A model generated the notes under the pieces. It was not told the origin of the DNA. It saw only the letters and a list, made by a program, of their open reading frames with translations, and made no database searches. Positions 1 to 7,468 of a stretch of 18,201 nucleotides of DNA are shown piece by piece. Both the position numbers and the translations under genes were made by a program. The first letter of the stretch is position 1. Each line of letters starts with the position of its first letter. This stretch comes from CAYJMQ01 sp964392415 (GTDB lineage: Bacteria > Bdellovibrionota > JACOXK01 > 2-02-FULL-40-11), in contig CAYMPL010000042.1 in the NCBI GenBank assembly GCA_964392415.1, positions 1 through 18,201 of the forward strand, read 5' to 3'.

Positions 1-946
<946 letters not shown>

Positions 947-1032
947 AGAAAAATAGGAATCCTTAATTCGAGGTTTTAATCATCACTGCTTGCTGTTTAG
1001 TTTTCAAAGACCAAATCAAACGAATTCGATCT
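947..1032 (-). other. 16S rRNA leader with boxA-like antitermination site
   Basis: This is the transcribed spacer between the rRNA promoter and the mature 16S 5' end. On the minus strand it carries TGGTCTTTGA at 1004-1013, close to the rRNA boxA consensus (TGCTCTTTAACA) to which NusB/NusE bind for antitermination. It is followed by a GAAAACTAAACAG-type stretch often seen in bacterial rrn leaders. Nothing coding is visible. Confidence 0.55.
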
Positions 1033-1038
1033 AGCAGA

Positions 1039-1065
1039 ACTATATAAAAGGGAATTTTATGTCAA
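1039..1065 (-). promoter_or_regulatory. rRNA operon promoter
   Basis: On the minus strand a perfect -35 TTGACA lies at 1060-1065 and a -10 TATAGT at 1039-1044, 15 nt apart (slightly short). Directly upstream of the -35, at about 1066-1085, is an A-rich tract (AATTAAAAAACAAA on the minus strand) that fits an UP element for the RNA polymerase alpha subunit. Predicted transcription start is near 1032. Confidence 0.7.
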
Positions 1066-1081
1066 GGGATTTGTTTTTTAA

Positions 1082-1109
1082 TTGACATGTAACGAAGATA
1101 CAGTAATAA
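1082..1109 (+). promoter_or_regulatory. Probable promoter of the gmd operon
   Basis: TTGACA at 1082-1087 and a weak -10, TAATAA, at 1104-1109 (spacer 16). Its -35 box is divergent from the rRNA -35 box, with only 16 bp between the two. The predicted start of transcription, about 1115-1118, lies just a few bases before the gmd ATG at 1122, so the mRNA may be leaderless or nearly so. The -10 is poor, so this is tentative. Confidence 0.45.
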
Positions 1110-1121
1110 AACTTCTTTATA

Positions 1122-2114
1122 ATGGCAAAAAAAGCGCTTATCACAGGGATCACAGGCCAGGATGGCTCTTATCTTGCGGAACTTCTCGTCGAGAAAGGAT
1201 ACCATGTTCACGGAATTCTCAGACGATCCAGTATTTCAAAAACATCCAGAATACAACACTTGATTACCAACGAAAAAAGTGCCCCCAAAATTGAACTCCA
1301 TTATGCAGACTTGAGTGACGCAAACTCGCTCATGAAAATTCTTTACGATACAGCGCCTCATGAAATTTATCACCTTGGCGCGCAAAGCGATGTCGCCATC
1401 AGTTTCAAGATACCTATTTTTACAGCAGATGTGACTGGACTTGCCACATTGAGACTTCTCGAATCGATCAGGCAGCTCGGTCTGAAAAGCCGTTTCTATC
1501 AGGCAGGAACGAGTGAACTATTCGGAGATGCCCTTGAAACACCGCAGAATGAAAATACCCCCTTTAATCCGAGAAGCCCCTACGGTATAGCAAAGGCGTT
1601 CGCTCATTGGACAACAAAATGTTATCGCGAGAGTTATAAAATCTTTTCAGCCAATGGCATCTTGTTCAATCATGAAAGCCCCAGACGAGGCGAAAATTTT
1701 GTGACACGAAAAATTTCAAAAGCGGTCGCAAGAATCAAGCTCGGGCTTCAGCCATCGCTCGTCATCGGGAATCTGGAAGCAAAGCGCGATTGGGGATATG
1801 CGAAAGATTATGTCGAAGGGATGTGGCGAATTTTGCAGCATGATGAAGCAGATGATTTTGTGTTGGCAACGGGCGAAACGCACACCGTCAGAGAATTTTT
1901 GGAAGAAGCGTTTGGTCTGGTCGACCTTGAATGGCAGGAATATGTAAAAGTGGATGAAAAATATTTTCGCCCTTTGGAAGTCCCGGCTCTCATTGGAAAT
2001 CCAGCCAAAGCGAGAAAAATTCTAAACTGGGAATCCAAAGTTAAATTCAAAGAACTCGTAAAAATTATGGTAGAAGCCGATCTTGAAAATGAAAAAAAGG
2101 AACTCCATGAGTGA
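1122..2114 (+). CDS. gmd: GDP-mannose 4,6-dehydratase
   Basis: Cytoplasmic extended short-chain dehydrogenase that converts GDP-D-mannose to GDP-4-keto-6-deoxy-D-mannose, the precursor of GDP-fucose, GDP-rhamnose and related sugars for surface polysaccharides. The 330 residues are close to the family length. Visible motifs: the nucleotide-binding GITGQDGSYL at residues 9-18, GAQSDVAISF at 86-95, the active-site T130/E132 in AGTSELFG, Y154 and K158 in SPYGIAK, and the hallmark FNHESPRRGENFVTRKIS. These match the T-E-Y-K set of E. coli Gmd. The start is fixed by the canonical N-terminus MAKKALITG. No Shine-Dalgarno precedes it. It is first in an operon and its last 8 nt overlap the next gene. 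No GDP-4-keto-6-deoxymannose reductase or epimerase (rmd/fcl) is next to it, so the final sugar cannot be told from here. Confidence 0.96.
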   Translation: MAKKALITGITGQDGSYLAELLVEKGYHVHGILRRSSISKTSRIQHLITNEKSAPKIELHYADLSDANSLMKILYDTAPHEIYHLGAQSDVAISFKIPIFTADVTGLATLRLLESIRQLGLKSRFYQAGTSELFGDALETPQNENTPFNPRSPYGIAKAFAHWTTKCYRESYKIFSANGILFNHESPRRGENFVTRKISKAVARIKLGLQPSLVIGNLEAKRDWGYAKDYVEGMWRILQHDEADDFVLATGETHTVREFLEEAFGLVDLEWQEYVKVDEKYFRPLEVPALIGNPAKARKILNWESKVKFKELVKIMVEADLENEKKELHE

Positions 2115-2433
2115 ACTCTCTAAGAGAGAATGTATCCCCTGTAAAGGGGGGATCCCTCCTTTAAAAGGAGATCCATTAACAACCCTGCAAAAAAAACTTG
2201 GAAATCATTGGAAGATCGTTCGCGAACATCATCTGGAGAAAGAATTTAAATTTAAAAATTTTAAGGAAGCCTTGCAGTTCACAAATAAAGTTGGAAATCT
2301 TGCCGAAGAACAGGCACATCACCCTGACATCACTCTTTCCTGGGGGCTTGTCCGTGTCACACTCTGGACACATAAAATCGACGGTTTAACTGAAAGTGAC
2401 TTTATTCTCGCAGCTAAAATCGATGAACTCTAA
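2107..2433 (+). CDS. 4a-hydroxytetrahydrobiopterin (pterin-4a-carbinolamine) dehydratase
   Basis: A 108-residue PCD/DCoH-family protein that dehydrates 4a-hydroxytetrahydropterin in recycling the pterin cofactor of aromatic amino-acid hydroxylases. The active-site signature EEQAHHPDI is at residues 67-75 with the histidine pair at 71-72, followed by the family's W-x-VxV-TH--GLTESDF strand-helix pattern. The N-terminal CxxC-GG-PPL-like segment is also common in bacterial members. I chose the ATG at 2107 because AAGGA at 2097-2101 sits 5 nt upstream and homologues start with a similar MSEL-type N-terminus; an ATG at 2083 in the same frame would deepen the overlap with gmd. The gene overlaps gmd by 8 nt and the next gene by 11 nt, so translation is probably coupled. 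No phenylalanine hydroxylase is visible nearby, so the physiological substrate is uncertain. Confidence 0.93.
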   Translation: MSELSKRECIPCKGGIPPLKGDPLTTLQKKLGNHWKIVREHHLEKEFKFKNFKEALQFTNKVGNLAEEQAHHPDITLSWGLVRVTLWTHKIDGLTESDFILAAKIDEL

Positions 2434-3592
2434 AAAATACGGGGTCCTGGGAGCCGGCATGCAGGGGACTGCCGCCGCCTTTGACCTTGCCCGTTTTGGA
2501 AAAGCGAAAGAGGTTTGGCTTTCAGATCTTTCGTGGGACAGAGCCAAAACTGCGGCAGAAAGAATTAATTCACTTCTTCAGAAGCAAATGGTTTACCCCA
2601 AAGAGCTTAAAATTGAAAATGAAAATGCTCTCATCGACTTTTTAAAACCCCTTGATGGCGCGCTCAGCGCCGTCCCCTATTTCTTAAATGTCAACATCAC
2701 AAAAGCAGCCATTGAAGCCAAAACAGATCTTTGCGATCTGGGTGGAAACACAGAGGTTGTCTTCCGACAACTTTCTATCGCAGAGCAGGCAAAAGAGGCT
2801 GGCATTACGATTGTGCCAGACTGCGGTCTGATGCCGGGCCTCGGAAACATATTCGCCCTCTACGCCATTGAAACACTCGATTCTGTTGAGAGCGTTCAAA
2901 TCTACTGTGGCGGACTTCCTCAACATCCAAAACCACCTCTCAACTATAAACTTGTTTTTTCAATGGAGGGGCTCACAAACGAATATTTTGGAAAAGCGGT
3001 TATTTTACGCGACGGCCGCATCAAAGAAATGGATACGTTTACTGAACTGGAGGAGATCACTTTTGAGCAGCCAATTGGAAAATGCGAAGCCTTTACAACC
3101 TCTGGCGGCACGTCGACCTGCCCTTGGAGTTTTCAAGACAAAGTAAAAACATACGAATATAAAACCGTTCGCTATCCAGGACACTATCAGATGATGAAAG
3201 CAGCCCTCGATTTGGGACTTTTGGATACAAGCCCTATCGAAGTCAGAAATATTAAAATCTCTCCCCGGGAGGTATTTCATGCGGTTGTAACGCCGAAAAT
3301 TACCTTTCCAAAAGATAAAGACCTGGTGGCGCTGAGAGCGGTTTGCAAAGGGATAAGAAATCAAAAGCCAGAAACTCTGGTTCTCGAAATGATCGATTAC
3401 TTTGATGAAGAAACCGGCTTCACAGCGATGGAACGAACCACCGCGTTTCCTGCCGCATTGGTTCTGGAAACGGTTGTCTCTCATGACACCGCGGCAGGGG
3501 TTTGTCCCTTGGAAAAAGCCATTTCAGCAAAAGACTACCTCCCGCAACTGAAAGGACGGGGAATTTCTATAAAAATAAACCAAAAAAACTAG
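2423..3592 (+). CDS. Saccharopine dehydrogenase family protein, lysine-6-dehydrogenase-like
   Basis: A 389-residue NAD(P)-dependent oxidoreductase of the saccharopine dehydrogenase/homospermidine synthase superfamily. The Rossmann motif GAGMQG is at residues 10-15. Further family features are the LCDLGGNTEVV segment, the IVPDCGLMPGLGN turn and CGGLPQHPKPPLNYK, which resemble bacterial lysine 6-dehydrogenases and lysine-ketoglutarate reductase-like proteins more than fungal saccharopine reductases. The likely chemistry is reversible oxidation of a lysine-type amine; the exact substrate is not readable from sequence. The ATG at 2423 places the Rossmann motif at the usual distance from the N-terminus; a GTG at 2396 would add nine residues and is less likely. 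The start overlaps the upstream stop by 11 nt, and no clear Shine-Dalgarno is seen, which suggests coupling. It closes the gmd operon. Confidence 0.88.
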   Translation: MNSKKYGVLGAGMQGTAAAFDLARFGKAKEVWLSDLSWDRAKTAAERINSLLQKQMVYPKELKIENENALIDFLKPLDGALSAVPYFLNVNITKAAIEAKTDLCDLGGNTEVVFRQLSIAEQAKEAGITIVPDCGLMPGLGNIFALYAIETLDSVESVQIYCGGLPQHPKPPLNYKLVFSMEGLTNEYFGKAVILRDGRIKEMDTFTELEEITFEQPIGKCEAFTTSGGTSTCPWSFQDKVKTYEYKTVRYPGHYQMMKAALDLGLLDTSPIEVRNIKISPREVFHAVVTPKITFPKDKDLVALRAVCKGIRNQKPETLVLEMIDYFDEETGFTAMERTTAFPAALVLETVVSHDTAAGVCPLEKAISAKDYLPQLKGRGISIKINQKN

Positions 3593-3604
3593 AACGACGA
3601 AGCC

Positions 3605-3634
3605 TTGACGTTTTCTTTCTTTTTGTCTTACTAT
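3605..3634 (+). promoter_or_regulatory. Candidate promoter upstream of the TPR gene
   Basis: TTGACG at 3605-3610 and TACTAT at 3629-3634, spacer 18, in an AT-rich gap. Predicted transcription start is about 3641, giving a leader near 20 nt. Its presence suggests a new transcription unit after the dehydrogenase gene. Confidence 0.4.
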
Positions 3635-3663
3635 TATTTTGGCTATTATTTGGAACTTAAAAA

Positions 3664-4242
3664 ATGAAGAAAAAAGGAATTCTGATTTTCATTCTGACTA
3701 TTTGTCTGAGCGGGGCCGTTGGCGGCTATTGGTATATTCAATACAAACAATTCACGCCTGAAGAAAGAGAACATCGCCAAAAAATAAAGAAGATAAATGC
3801 CCTCTTTAAATCCGCAAAAAGGCACACTCAGAAAGAAGAATTTAAGTCAGCCATTGAAGACTATAAACATATTCTTGCCGTTCAGCCGAACGATCTCGAT
3901 GCAAAAATCAGCCTGGCGGGGACCCTTGCCTGGGACAAACAATATGATGAGGCGCAACGACTCACCGAAGAAATTTTAAAAGACAAACCAGATTATAGTG
4001 ACGCCTTAATCATCCTCGGAAATATCCATGCATGGCAAAAAAATTACGAAAAAAGCATTGAGATTCTAACCTCGGCCCTGGAAAAAAATCCGAACAATAC
4101 CCCCCTTCTGATGGCCCTATCGAATGTCTATCGTTGGAGAGGAGCAACGGAAGACAAAGAAAAATCAAAAGAAGTTTTACGCCAGATATTAAAAATAAAC
4201 CCAAACCATAAAGAAGCCAATGATCTGCTTAAAAAAGAGTAA
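3664..4242 (+). CDS. Membrane-anchored tetratricopeptide-repeat protein
   Basis: A 192-residue protein with one N-terminal hydrophobic segment (about residues 5-24, preceded by MKKK) that should act as an uncleaved anchor or signal, leaving the rest in the periplasm. From residue 45 on there are about four TPR units, recognisable by spaced W/L-G-Y-A-P positions such as NDLDAKISLAGTLAWDKQYD, DYSDALIILGNIHAWQKNY and NNTPLLMALSNVYRW. The recurring 'LAW--QYDEA' style resembles the TPR part of YaiO-type envelope proteins, but no beta-barrel follows. TPRs mediate protein-protein contact; no partner can be named. The last unit is slightly irregular (GATEDKEKSKEV). The start follows a candidate promoter with only a weak ribosome-binding site. 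Confidence 0.85.
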   Translation: MKKKGILIFILTICLSGAVGGYWYIQYKQFTPEEREHRQKIKKINALFKSAKRHTQKEEFKSAIEDYKHILAVQPNDLDAKISLAGTLAWDKQYDEAQRLTEEILKDKPDYSDALIILGNIHAWQKNYEKSIEILTSALEKNPNNTPLLMALSNVYRWRGATEDKEKSKEVLRQILKINPNHKEANDLLKKE

Positions 4243-4256
4243 ACGCCCCCCCAACG

Positions 4257-4285
4257 TTGACGTGATGCGAGAAACCAGATAGTGT
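4257..4285 (+). promoter_or_regulatory. Weak candidate promoter before the small basic exported protein
   Basis: TTGACG at 4257-4262 and TAGTGT at 4280-4285, spacer 17. The -10 matches the consensus poorly. If real, transcription would start 4-6 nt before the ATG at 4297. The C7 run just upstream (about 4246-4252) is not a terminator. Confidence 0.3.
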
Positions 4286-4296
4286 TGTCGGCTTCT

Positions 4297-4674
4297 ATGA
4301 CGAAAAAATGGTTTTGGACCTGGCCCCTGCTGTCACTTTTCATTGCACAAATGGCCGTGGCATTTCCACCCAATCCAAAACAAAAATTCCTCCTTGAGAA
4401 ACGACACAAAAAAATCGAACGTCGGATCGGAAAAAATGTTGAAAAGAAGAATGACTATTTTTTAAAGAAAAGGACTCTTCTTGGCAAAAAATACCATTTA
4501 AAACTGAGGCGGCTTGAAAAGAAAAAAAATAAAATGAATCAGAAGCAATATATAAAAATTTACCGCCATCTCCAAAAATGGCTTGATCGTGAGCTAAAAC
4601 AGCTCTCGTATCAAGAAGAAAAGTTTAGACAAAAACTAACCAAGCATAAAGAGCGGCTCGACCGACTTCCATGA
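4297..4674 (+). CDS. Small exported, highly basic helical protein of unknown function
   Basis: A 125-residue protein that I do not recognise. The N-terminus MTKKWFWTWPLLSLFIAQMA has the charge-hydrophobic-AxA layout of a Sec signal, with likely cleavage after AVA near residue 22. The mature part is almost entirely Lys, Arg, Glu, Gln and Leu and reads as one or two long amphipathic helices or a coiled coil (residues 32-120). It is periplasmic by prediction and somewhat like small Spy/LTXXQ-type or DUF-type helical periplasmic proteins, though no diagnostic motif is present. The ATG at 4297 gives the best signal peptide; an in-frame GTG at 4282 is possible. Neither has a convincing Shine-Dalgarno. 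Its stop overlaps the start of the acyltransferase (ATGA), so the two are translated together. Confidence 0.72.
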   Translation: MTKKWFWTWPLLSLFIAQMAVAFPPNPKQKFLLEKRHKKIERRIGKNVEKKNDYFLKKRTLLGKKYHLKLRRLEKKKNKMNQKQYIKIYRHLQKWLDRELKQLSYQEEKFRQKLTKHKERLDRLP

Positions 4675-5396
4675 AACAGATTCCCTGCTTTCGGTTCCTT
4701 TCGTTTTATGGTGGATTGGTTGGCTCTATTATCTATTATCTCGGATTTGGCCTGATCCTGATGCTCTTTCGCTCCACTGAAGAGGTCATGCAATGGGCAA
4801 TCCCCAAATGGGGTAAATTCAATTTAAAATCAGCCGGTATCGATTTCGAAATTTCCGGAAGGGAAAACCTTGAAAAGAGACCTGCCATTTTTGTTATTAA
4901 TCACCAAAGTATGCTCGACCTCTTTATTATGTGTTATCTCAGGCCACCCAAAACACTTGGCGTTGCAAAGAAATCACTTATCTATATACCGGTCATCGGT
5001 CTCTTTATGAAAGCAGTCGGGGTCGTTTTTTTGGACCGGCATGACCGTATGAAGGCGCTCGAAGGAATGAGGGCAACAAAAAGATTGATTGATCAGGGAT
5101 ATTCCATTGTGATGGCCCCGGAAGGGACACGAACCTTGACGGGTGAGCTTCAACCTCTCAAAAAGGGGGCGTTTTATCTTGCGCTTCAGACGGGTCTCCC
5201 GATAATTCCCATAACCATCGTAAATGCCTACCAGCTCTTCCCAAGACAATCGTGGATTCCAAAACCCGGCATTGTAAAAGTCTATATCGATCCGCCAATC
5301 GCCACAAAGGAATTAACCGAAGCGACGATTCCAGCCATGATTGAGCGCGTTCACTCCGTCTTTCTCAGTCATTTAGTCTCTCCGCCGCTTCAGTAA
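4671..5396 (+). CDS. plsC: 1-acyl-sn-glycerol-3-phosphate acyltransferase (PlsC family)
   Basis: A 241-residue inner-membrane acyltransferase that makes phosphatidic acid from lysophosphatidic acid. All four family blocks are present in order: NHQSMLD (HX4D, residues about 77-83) with catalytic His and Asp, GVVFLDR (block II, binding glycerol phosphate), APEGTRT (block III, about 150) and LPIIPITIV (block IV). An N-terminal hydrophobic stretch (about residues 12-35) anchors it to the membrane. The start is fixed by the ATGA overlap with the preceding gene. The C-terminus overlaps the convergent lipoprotein gene by 24 bp. Bacteria often have several PlsC paralogues, and some acylate other lysolipids, so the gene symbol is by family rather than by proof. 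Confidence 0.94.
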   Translation: MKQIPCFRFLSFYGGLVGSIIYYLGFGLILMLFRSTEEVMQWAIPKWGKFNLKSAGIDFEISGRENLEKRPAIFVINHQSMLDLFIMCYLRPPKTLGVAKKSLIYIPVIGLFMKAVGVVFLDRHDRMKALEGMRATKRLIDQGYSIVMAPEGTRTLTGELQPLKKGAFYLALQTGLPIIPITIVNAYQLFPRQSWIPKPGIVKVYIDPPIATKELTEATIPAMIERVHSVFLSHLVSPPLQ

Positions 5397-6641
5397 AAAT
5401 TCAATATCCTGAAATAAGATCTGAACCAAATGCTGGCTTGAGGGTTGGATTTTAAGAGAGGCATACCAGTGATCTTTCAGATAATCGATTCTTTTTCTAT
5501 TTTCTGCCATCGCTCTCTGAAATAACTTAAGAACCCTTTCAAGATCCTCATGCTCCCTATACCAACGCCCATCGGCTCTTTTGATTTCCGCTTGGATAAA
5601 GTCGAGATATTTCTTAAAAATTTCTTCTGTGTATTTCTCAGCCAAAAGTTCCCCCTTAAAGGCAATTAAAAAGGCGACCGCCCCCTCTTCGCGAAAATCA
5701 AATGGAATATCATTTTTCAAATGGAAATAGACCGCATACCATTCATTTCTCAGCGCCATAAAATGAATCATCCGACCGATGATTTGATCCCATGATGGAT
5801 AAAGGCCTTTCACGGAACGAATCACATCTTCATTGAAATAAGAAAATACATGATTTATCACTTCTGATTCAATTTCTATCACCCGATAGTGATAGGATTG
5901 AAAGTAATCACCGAGATCGTCAGAAATTTTCTGATTCAGTTCATGGTAGAATGAAAATGGCTTCGAAACTCTTGTCGGCCAAAAGCGGGAGGCGAGCATA
6001 CGGCTATTGAGATCGTCCTTTAATTCCTGAATGCGTTTTCGGTCCCAATAGGAAAGATTTGTCCTCTCGAGATCTTCATATTCAGCGCGAAACTGAGAGC
6101 CGTAGATGCGGATATTCATTTCAGATTTTTGCAGGCAGGCTTTAAGATTTTCCTGACCGGACAACCGAGAATAAAATCTTAAAGAAAATTCCCGGAGCAA
6201 AAGGCTTAAGTATGATTGAAAAGCCCTCGCCAGTAAAATTTCCATTTTGATCTTGATCTTGAGGCTCTCATCCGAGATCCTTCGCCCGTCGGGCTCAGGA
6301 TGACGTTGTTCGGGCTCAGGATGACCCTCCAACAGAAATTGAATCACACGAACTTCAATTGCTTCCAGAAGTTTCAACCCTTTTGAAAAATTTTTTTCAA
6401 AATCGTCTGCCAAATCCTCTGGTTTTTGTTCCGCCATTTGCCTGACAAGCTCTAGTGTCTCAATCAATGCCAAATGAGCCTCCGCCAATTCCTTATAGCG
6501 GAGATGATGGACGCCCCCACTGAGCTGAAAGCGTGCCGCGTAATCATGAAGGAAGATAAGATCGTGTTCTATCTTCCACTCATCGCAGGCGGAAAAAAGG
6601 AGAAGAAATAGCAAGGAAAACGCTGAAAAGCCTTTCATCAT
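5373..6641 (-). CDS. Putative lipoprotein of unknown function carrying an in-frame palindromic element
   Basis: A 422-residue protein that I do not recognise. The signal LLFLLLFSAC has a lipid-box Cys at residue 19 followed by Asp at +2, which in enterobacteria favours inner-membrane retention; whether that rule holds here is unknown. The rest looks mainly alpha-helical, rich in Glu, Leu, Arg and Tyr, with no cysteine-rich or enzymatic motif that I can name. Residues about 106-122, with the pattern HPEPEQRHPEPDGRR, are encoded by a palindromic repeat element (6274-6325) and interrupt the helical text as an apparent insertion. ATG codons at 6641 and 6638 adjoin; there is no clear Shine-Dalgarno. 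The gene converges on plsC with a 24-bp overlap of the coding ends. Confidence 0.8.
   Translation of the reverse strand: MMKGFSAFSLLFLLLFSACDEWKIEHDLIFLHDYAARFQLSGGVHHLRYKELAEAHLALIETLELVRQMAEQKPEDLADDFEKNFSKGLKLLEAIEVRVIQFLLEGHPEPEQRHPEPDGRRISDESLKIKIKMEILLARAFQSYLSLLLREFSLRFYSRLSGQENLKACLQKSEMNIRIYGSQFRAEYEDLERTNLSYWDRKRIQELKDDLNSRMLASRFWPTRVSKPFSFYHELNQKISDDLGDYFQSYHYRVIEIESEVINHVFSYFNEDVIRSVKGLYPSWDQIIGRMIHFMALRNEWYAVYFHLKNDIPFDFREEGAVAFLIAFKGELLAEKYTEEIFKKYLDFIQAEIKRADGRWYREHEDLERVLKLFQRAMAENRKRIDYLKDHWYASLKIQPSSQHLVQILFQDIEFLLKRRRD
6274..6325 (-). repeat. Palindromic element, copy A (in the lipoprotein gene)
   Basis: This is a 52-bp element. Its hairpin part, on the plus strand, has outer arms ATCCT and AGGAT, an unpaired TC on each side, and the inner stem GCCCG/CGGGC around a single base. 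A half-repeat GGGCTCAGGATGAC then follows again 21 bp further on. It shares this architecture with the elements at 13148-13197 and 13486-13534. The length is not a multiple of three, but the reading frame of the host gene stays open. Confidence 0.85.
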
Positions 6642-6649
6642 TTCCGCTG

Positions 6650-6676
6650 CTTACAGACAGAGGAGCAGGTTGTCAA
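6650..6676 (-). promoter_or_regulatory. Candidate promoter of the lipoprotein gene
   Basis: On the minus strand TTGACA (6671-6676) is perfect; the best -10 is TGTAAG (6650-6655) with a short 15-nt spacer. Transcription would then start at about the ATG at 6641, leaving essentially no leader. The -35 is convincing, the -10 is not. Confidence 0.35.
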
Positions 6677-6697
6677 CAGGATGACATTCTATTCACC

Positions 6698-6726
6698 TTG
6701 ACTTCTTTTATCAAAATAGTTAAAAA
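6698..6726 (+). promoter_or_regulatory. Candidate promoter of the His-tail protein and C11 pair
   Basis: TTGACT at 6698-6703 and TAAAAA at 6721-6726, spacer 17, in an AT-rich intergenic region shared with the divergent lipoprotein gene. Predicted leader is about 65 nt and ends in a good Shine-Dalgarno (AAAGGA, 6787-6792). Confidence 0.45.
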
Positions 6727-6799
6727 TCTTCCCAATTTCAAAACAAGAGTATCGGAGTAATATCGTGTTTTGGATGAAAACTTAAAAAAGGAATTCATC

Positions 6800-7468
6800 A
6801 TGAAAAAAATCTTAAAAGGAAATGTCGCCGCTGGCATATTGGGCCTGCTGATAGCAAGTCTTGTCTATCAGCCATTTGCGGTATACGCAAATAACAGCAG
6901 CCGCGTAGACAATAAAGAAATTGCGAAAGTCTTAAAAAATAAATCACTGCTTCAATCCGAACTGAGACGGCTTGGCGATTATTATGAGAAACGGGAGTTT
7001 GAAGAAGGTATTTCAAGCGAACAAATTAAAGAAGAGATCGTAAAAAATTTCGAAGCGGTTGTTGAGGAACAAAAGAAACAGATTGACAGCAGAACAAGCT
7101 TAAATACCGAAGAGAAAGAAGCGCGTAAAGCCATTTACGACGCAAGACTTGCTGTCGATAAAAAAGAGATTATGAATGATGCTGATTTCAACGCCAGAAA
7201 TTATTTTTATACTCTCGCAGATCGCTTAGGGGCAAGAGACATTAACGGAATTCCTTTTGAAAGCAGTGACAATGGATGGGAATCTACCGTCGATATGTTT
7301 CTGCTTCTGATTGGCGTGGGAATTATTTTTGCCGTTGTCGGATTGCTTGTCTGGGCGGCTGGTAATTCGAATCATAATCGGCATTGCCACAGACATTGGG
7401 TACCGGAGTATTATGATTCAATGGGACACTGGCATGCCGGCTACTGGCATTATGATTGCGATCATTAA
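6800..7468 (+). CDS. Exported membrane-anchored protein with His/Cys/Trp-rich C-terminal tail
   Basis: A 222-residue protein that I do not recognise by family. A Sec-type signal occupies residues 1-30 (likely cleavage in AVYA-NN). Residues 35-150 are charged and helical. A second hydrophobic segment, about 165-189 (MFLLLIGVGIIFAVVGLLVW), would anchor it near its C-terminus. The last 32 residues contain eight His, two Cys, four Trp and several Tyr and Asp, in patterns such as HNRHCHRHW and GHWHAGYWHYDCDH, suggesting a metal-binding tail. The ATG at 6800 is chosen because AAAGGA lies 7 nt upstream; a TTG at 6770 is less likely. With the signal cleaved and one membrane segment, the tail would lie on the cytoplasmic side. 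The 3' end overlaps the C11 gene by 17 nt, so both are probably made together. Confidence 0.8.
   Translation: MKKILKGNVAAGILGLLIASLVYQPFAVYANNSSRVDNKEIAKVLKNKSLLQSELRRLGDYYEKREFEEGISSEQIKEEIVKNFEAVVEEQKKQIDSRTSLNTEEKEARKAIYDARLAVDKKEIMNDADFNARNYFYTLADRLGARDINGIPFESSDNGWESTVDMFLLLIGVGIIFAVVGLLVWAAGNSNHNRHCHRHWVPEYYDSMGHWHAGYWHYDCDH

Noticed and set aside
3005..3484. A 159-codon minus-strand open frame
   Set aside because: It lies fully antisense to the well-supported dehydrogenase gene, and its translation has no recognisable domain or start signal.
6670..6690. AGGATGAC in the intergenic region, as if a fourth palindromic element
   Set aside because: Only the eight-base half-site is present; there is no ATCCTTC arm and no stem.
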